Assembly: GCA_915275065.1 (NCBI GenBank)
Contig: CAJZGD010000024.1
Coordinates: 1 to 15,844 of the forward strand
Reading direction: 5' to 3'
Source: an uncultured Corynebacterium sp.
Lineage (GTDB): Bacteria > Actinomycetota > Actinomycetes > Mycobacteriales > Mycobacteriaceae
Length of the DNA stretch: 15,844 nucleotides
Shown here: one piece after another, positions 12,947 to 15,844 of the stretch
Position numbering within the stretch: the first letter of the stretch is position 1
Layout: each line of letters begins with the position of its first letter
The notes under the pieces: model-generated
What the model saw: the letters and a program-made list of their open reading frames with translations, nothing else
Told to the model about the DNA's origin: nothing
Database searches by the model: none
Program-made: the position numbers and the translations under genes

Positions 12947-13978
12947 GTGCTCATGAAGCAGGGTTCTACCCGGGCGGCGGTGTTGCTTATTGCACCGGCG
13001 ATCACGGTGTTGGCGGTGGTTATTGGGTATCCGATTGTGCGGGCTGTTTATTTGTCGTTTCAATCGGATAAGCATTTAGACCCGGTAACCGGGGTGTTTG
13101 TGCAGGGTGGGTTTGCCGGTTTTGACCACTATGTGTACTGGTTATCGCAACGTTGTGGGACAGCAACGTGCCCGCCGGGGGTGTTGGCGTCGGATTTCTG
13201 GCCGTCGGTGAAGGTCACACTGTTTTTTGCGGTGGTGACGGTGGCGCTGGAGATTGTGCTGGGCATGTTGATGGCGTTGGTGATGCATCGGGAGTTTGCC
13301 GGCCGGGGGATTGTGCGGGCGGCGGTGTTGGTGCCGTGGGCGATTCCGACCGCGGTGACTGCGAAGCTGTGGCAGTTTATTTTTGCCGACCGGGGCATTG
13401 TGAATTCTTTGCTGGGCGAGCCGGTGGGGTGGACGACGGATCCGTGGGCGGCCCGGTTAGCGGTGATCATTGCGGATGTGTGGAAAACCACCCCGTTTAT
13501 GGCGTTGCTGATTTTAGCGGGTCTGCAAATGATTCCCCGGGATGTATATGAGGCGGCCAAGGTGGATGGGGCAAATGCGTGGCAGCAGTTTTGGAAGATT
13601 ACGCTGCCGTTGGTGAAGCCGGCACTGATGGTGGCGGTGTTATTCCGCACCTTGGATGCGCTCAGGATGTATGACCTGCCGGTGATTTTGATTTCGTCGT
13701 CGGCGAATTCTCCCACTGCCACGATTTCCCAGTTGGTGGTGACGGATATGCGGCAGAATAACTTTAATTCGGCGTCGGCGCTGTCCACGATGGTGTTTTT
13801 GCTGATTTTCTTTGTGGCATTCATCATGATCCGATTCCTGGGGGCGGACGTGTCCGGCAATAAGGAGAAGCGGGAATTACGGCGGGTGAAGCGCGTCGAA
13901 CAAGATGTCGAATTAGCCCCTGTTGGGCCGGGTGTTTCGCAGCAACCACTGGTGACGATTGGAGCAGGCCGTGCGTAA
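12947..13978 (+). CDS. tusF: ABC importer permease (TusF/SugA/MalF type)
   Basis: Inner-membrane subunit that forms half of the sugar channel, 343 aa. A hydrophobic N-terminal helix (AAVLLIAPAITVLAVVIGYP) and a periplasmic loop of about 60 residues precede the BPD_transp_1 core. The ATPase-coupling EAA loop is EAAKVDGANAWQQFWKITLP at 202-221. It has a charged C-terminal tail of about 45 residues. GTG at 12947 is chosen because GGAGG ends 5 nt upstream. ATG at 12953 is possible; an earlier in-frame GTG at 12914 lies inside the terminator stem and is rejected. The 3' end overlaps the next permease gene by 8 nt, indicating coupled translation. Confidence 0.9.
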   Translation: MLMKQGSTRAAVLLIAPAITVLAVVIGYPIVRAVYLSFQSDKHLDPVTGVFVQGGFAGFDHYVYWLSQRCGTATCPPGVLASDFWPSVKVTLFFAVVTVALEIVLGMLMALVMHREFAGRGIVRAAVLVPWAIPTAVTAKLWQFIFADRGIVNSLLGEPVGWTTDPWAARLAVIIADVWKTTPFMALLILAGLQMIPRDVYEAAKVDGANAWQQFWKITLPLVKPALMVAVLFRTLDALRMYDLPVILISSSANSPTATISQLVVTDMRQNNFNSASALSTMVFLLIFFVAFIMIRFLGADVSGNKEKRELRRVKRVEQDVELAPVGPGVSQQPLVTIGAGRA

Positions 13979-14792
13979 GGTCAATAATTATTTGGGTGTG
14001 GTTTTAATTTTGGTGTGGGGGTTGGCACCGTTTTATTGGATGGTTATTACGGCGCTGCGTGATAAACGCCATACTTTTGATACGACACCGTGGCCAACGT
14101 ATGTGACGTTGCAGAATTTCCGGGAAGCATTATCCACGGCAAAGGGCAATGATTTCATTAATGCTATTGGGAATTCGCTGCTCATTGGCCTATTGACCAC
14201 TGTCATTGCGGTGGCCGTGGGGGTGTTTACCGCCTATGCGCTAGCCCGCATGGAGTTTCGCGGCAAGGGGTTTGTGACGGGGATTGTGCTGGGCGCAAGC
14301 ATGTTTCCTGGTATTGCGTTGGTCACACCACTGTTTCAGTTATTTGGTGATTTGAATTGGATCGGCCAGTATCGGGCCTTGATTATTCCAAATATTTCGT
14401 TCGCACTGCCGCTGACGATCTACACGTTAACGTCGTTTTTCCGCCAATTACCGTGGGAATTAGAGGAGGCTGCCCGGGTCGATGGTGCATCACGTGGCAC
14501 CGCGTTTCGAACTGTTTTGCTACCGCTTGCAGCACCTGCGCTCTTTACGACGGCCATTCTGTGTTTCATCGCCACCTGGAATGAATTCATGCTGGCTAAA
14601 CAGCTATCCACGGAGGCCACCGAACCGGTCACCGTGGCAATTGCCCGGTTTTCTGGGGAAAGCCATTTTGAATACCCATACGCCTCGGTCATGGCGGCTG
14701 GTGCACTGGTTACCATTCCGCTCATCATCATGGTGCTGGCATTCCAACGACGCATTGTATCTGGGCTCACCGCCGGCGGCGTGAAAGCCTAA
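13971..14792 (+). CDS. tusG: ABC importer permease (TusG/SugB/MalG type)
   Basis: Second channel subunit, 273 aa, with about six membrane helices. It starts VVLILVWGLAPFYWMVITAL. The EAA loop EAARVDGASRGTAFRTVLLP is at about 166-185, and ATWNEFMLA and a final helix VTIPLIIMVLAFQRRIVSGL complete the MalG pattern. GTG at 13971 has GGAG 6 nt upstream, inside the end of tusF. A TTG at 13959 is in frame but less likely. No terminator is visible in the 19 bp before the convergent lipoprotein gene, so readthrough antisense to that gene is possible. Confidence 0.9.
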   Translation: MRKVNNYLGVVLILVWGLAPFYWMVITALRDKRHTFDTTPWPTYVTLQNFREALSTAKGNDFINAIGNSLLIGLLTTVIAVAVGVFTAYALARMEFRGKGFVTGIVLGASMFPGIALVTPLFQLFGDLNWIGQYRALIIPNISFALPLTIYTLTSFFRQLPWELEEAARVDGASRGTAFRTVLLPLAAPALFTTAILCFIATWNEFMLAKQLSTEATEPVTVAIARFSGESHFEYPYASVMAAGALVTIPLIIMVLAFQRRIVSGLTAGGVKA

Positions 14793-14811
14793 CAGTTATC
14801 CCTACCCGGTG

Positions 14812-15411
14812 TTATTGAGCAGGGATGAGTTCCTGGGCGACCGTAACCCCATTGGGGTCATCAAACTCGACTTTCCAGCTCACCGGGTTAGAGTCGTCCT
14901 CAATGTCAATGCTGTCAATGGCCCCGTTTTGTTGCTTTGCACGAGCCTGCTTGGCGGCATCCAGGGCGGTGACCTTAGCTGCCTTGGCTTTGGCAACATC
15001 ATCATCGTTAGCATCGTCGGTGGGAACCTCGGTGGCCATCCCATCCGGTGTTACCTGGAATTTTTGCACCTTATCGTTGTCCACCACCTTGACCTCTACG
15101 ACATCCGCATGGTCTTCCCTATCCACATCCACAATGACCACACCGGCATGATCCTTCATGAAGGCTTCCAAGGCCATGATGACCGGGTCGGTCACATCGA
15201 CAGGCGGCTGATCAGAGGCGGGGGCCTCGGAGGTGGCAGCGTCGGCAACTGCCTCGGTTTTCTCGGCAGTAGTCAATGGTGATACTGGTTGGCTGGCTCG
15301 CGCTGGCGCGGAACTCGTGGCATCCTTAGCATCATTACCGCAGGCGGTCATCAGTGGGATGGTAAGAATAAGCGCGGCCGCGCCGAAGGTAACTCGTCGG
15401 GTAATTGTCAT
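14812..15411 (-). CDS. PepSY-like lipoprotein
   Basis: 199 aa. The lipoprotein signal peptide (ITRRVTFGAAALILTIPLMT) ends LMTAC with C24 as the lipidated residue; Met at -3 is unusual but tolerated. An Ala/Ser/Thr/Pro-rich linker (about 25-72) follows. Then come two related alpha-beta units: about 75-127 (VIMALEAFMKDHAGVVIVDVD, KVQKFQVTPDG) and about 143-193 (KVTALDAAKQA, GAIDSIDIEDDSNPVSWKVEF). These resemble tandem PepSY domains, which often inhibit or chaperone extracellular enzymes. AGGAG lies 5 nt before the ATG. Convergent with the importer permeases and divergent from the small membrane protein. The target is unknown; a link to the importer is not shown. Confidence 0.82.
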   Translation of the reverse strand: MTITRRVTFGAAALILTIPLMTACGNDAKDATSSAPARASQPVSPLTTAEKTEAVADAATSEAPASDQPPVDVTDPVIMALEAFMKDHAGVVIVDVDREDHADVVEVKVVDNDKVQKFQVTPDGMATEVPTDDANDDDVAKAKAAKVTALDAAKQARAKQQNGAIDSIDIEDDSNPVSWKVEFDDPNGVTVAQELIPAQ

Positions 15412-15477
15412 GGCTACTCCTAAAATTACTGCGATTATTTCTGAATTCCATGAATTACATGTCTGTTACCTAGTCTA

Positions 15478-15483
15478 TACAAT
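15478..15483 (+). promoter_or_regulatory. Candidate -10 (TACAAT) for the terminal membrane-protein gene
   Basis: Perfect TANANT match, 7 nt before ATG at 15491. There is no convincing Shine-Dalgarno, so leaderless expression is inferred. Confidence 0.45.
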
Positions 15484-15490
15484 ATGGAAT

Positions 15491-15844
15491 ATGCCGCAGC
15501 GAACACCCCAAAACCCCAGCAAGAAACCTGACCCTGCCCCCAGGGAACTCATGGTATTCGACACGCTGATAGGCATGGTCGGGTTTTTTACCTTGATGTT
15601 TTTCTTCAATGCGGTCGCCAATATTTTTCAGCCAAAACCAGCGGTGATGCCAGCCATAATTTTATTTTTATGCGTAACACTGCTGCTGGTGTTGTGGCGA
15701 ATTCGGCGGGCTAAGTTTTTTCCTACTGCTTCCACCACGCCACCAGCCGACGCCATAACACCCGAGCCAGTGAGTGGGGAAACGCCGTCAATTCCCGGGC
15801 AAAATCCAGCTGGCGGTGCGGCGGCACCGTCACCGCCGTCAGCA
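15491..15844 (+). CDS. Small two-helix membrane protein (partial at window end)
   Basis: Open from ATG at 15491 to the last base (118 codons, no stop). The sequence is MPQRTPQNPSKKPDPAPREL, then TM1 (about 23-45, TLIGMVGFFTLMFFFNAVAN), a short loop with PKP, TM2 (about 52-69, VMPAIILFLCVTLLLVLW), the positive stop IRRAKFF and a Pro/Ala-rich cytosolic tail. No named family is recognised. Small membrane proteins accompany corynebacterial sugar importers (MusI in the maltose system, and an unnamed membrane gene within the C. glutamicum tus cluster, from memory), and this gene could be the equivalent. Codon use and hydrophobic pattern support a real gene. Confidence 0.72.
   Translation, partial: MPQRTPQNPSKKPDPAPRELMVFDTLIGMVGFFTLMFFFNAVANIFQPKPAVMPAIILFLCVTLLLVLWRIRRAKFFPTASTTPPADAITPEPVSGETPSIPGQNPAGGAAAPSPPSA

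Overview
The window reads as chromosomal DNA from a Corynebacterium or close mycolic-acid-containing actinobacterium. The evidence is a WhiB-family regulator, a DUF3499/degenerate zincin pair, an arabinogalactan rhamnosyltransferase next to an LCP ligase, and a TIGR03089 protein. The gene order parallels the mycobacterial block pmmA-DUF3499-zincin-whiB2-(fbiA-fbiB)-manC-wbbL-(rmlD)-LCP-TIGR03089, without the F420 genes or rmlD. No species is claimed.

Left part (1-6477): envelope-precursor genes. A partial phosphomannomutase (reverse) follows a DUF3499 gene. A zincin-family gene that has lost HExxH points the other way and ends at a strong terminator. The WhiB2/WhcD-type regulator (reverse) is followed by a gene-less gap. 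The operon wbbL-manC (reverse) supplies GDP-mannose and the rhamnosyl linker step. The divergent lcpA encodes a membrane-anchored LCP ligase. Together these build the mannose pool and attach arabinogalactan to peptidoglycan.

Middle part (6478-9322): an apparent insertion in that conserved order. About 650 bp without a convincing gene carries a cluster of short inverted and direct repeats. It is followed by a reverse-strand gene for a secreted Gly/Ser-rich protein with two near-identical repeat arms around one hydrophobic helical core, ending in a strong hairpin terminator. The TIGR03089 gene, normally next to the LCP gene, resumes the conserved order.

Right part (9323-15844): a reverse-strand quinone-oxidoreductase-type MDR protein, then a carbohydrate ABC importer transcribed forward in the order ATPase, lipoprotein, permease, permease. 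It most resembles trehalose importers (TusEFGK of C. glutamicum, LpqY-SugABC of mycobacteria). A hairpin terminator lies between the lipoprotein and permease genes. A PepSY-like lipoprotein gene converges on the permeases, and a small two-helix membrane protein gene runs off the right edge.

At least seven genes lack a clear Shine-Dalgarno but have a TAnnnT-type -10 hexamer ending 7-8 nt before the start codon. This suggests frequent leaderless transcripts, as is known for corynebacteria. All domain and family calls are from reading the sequence; no database search was run.
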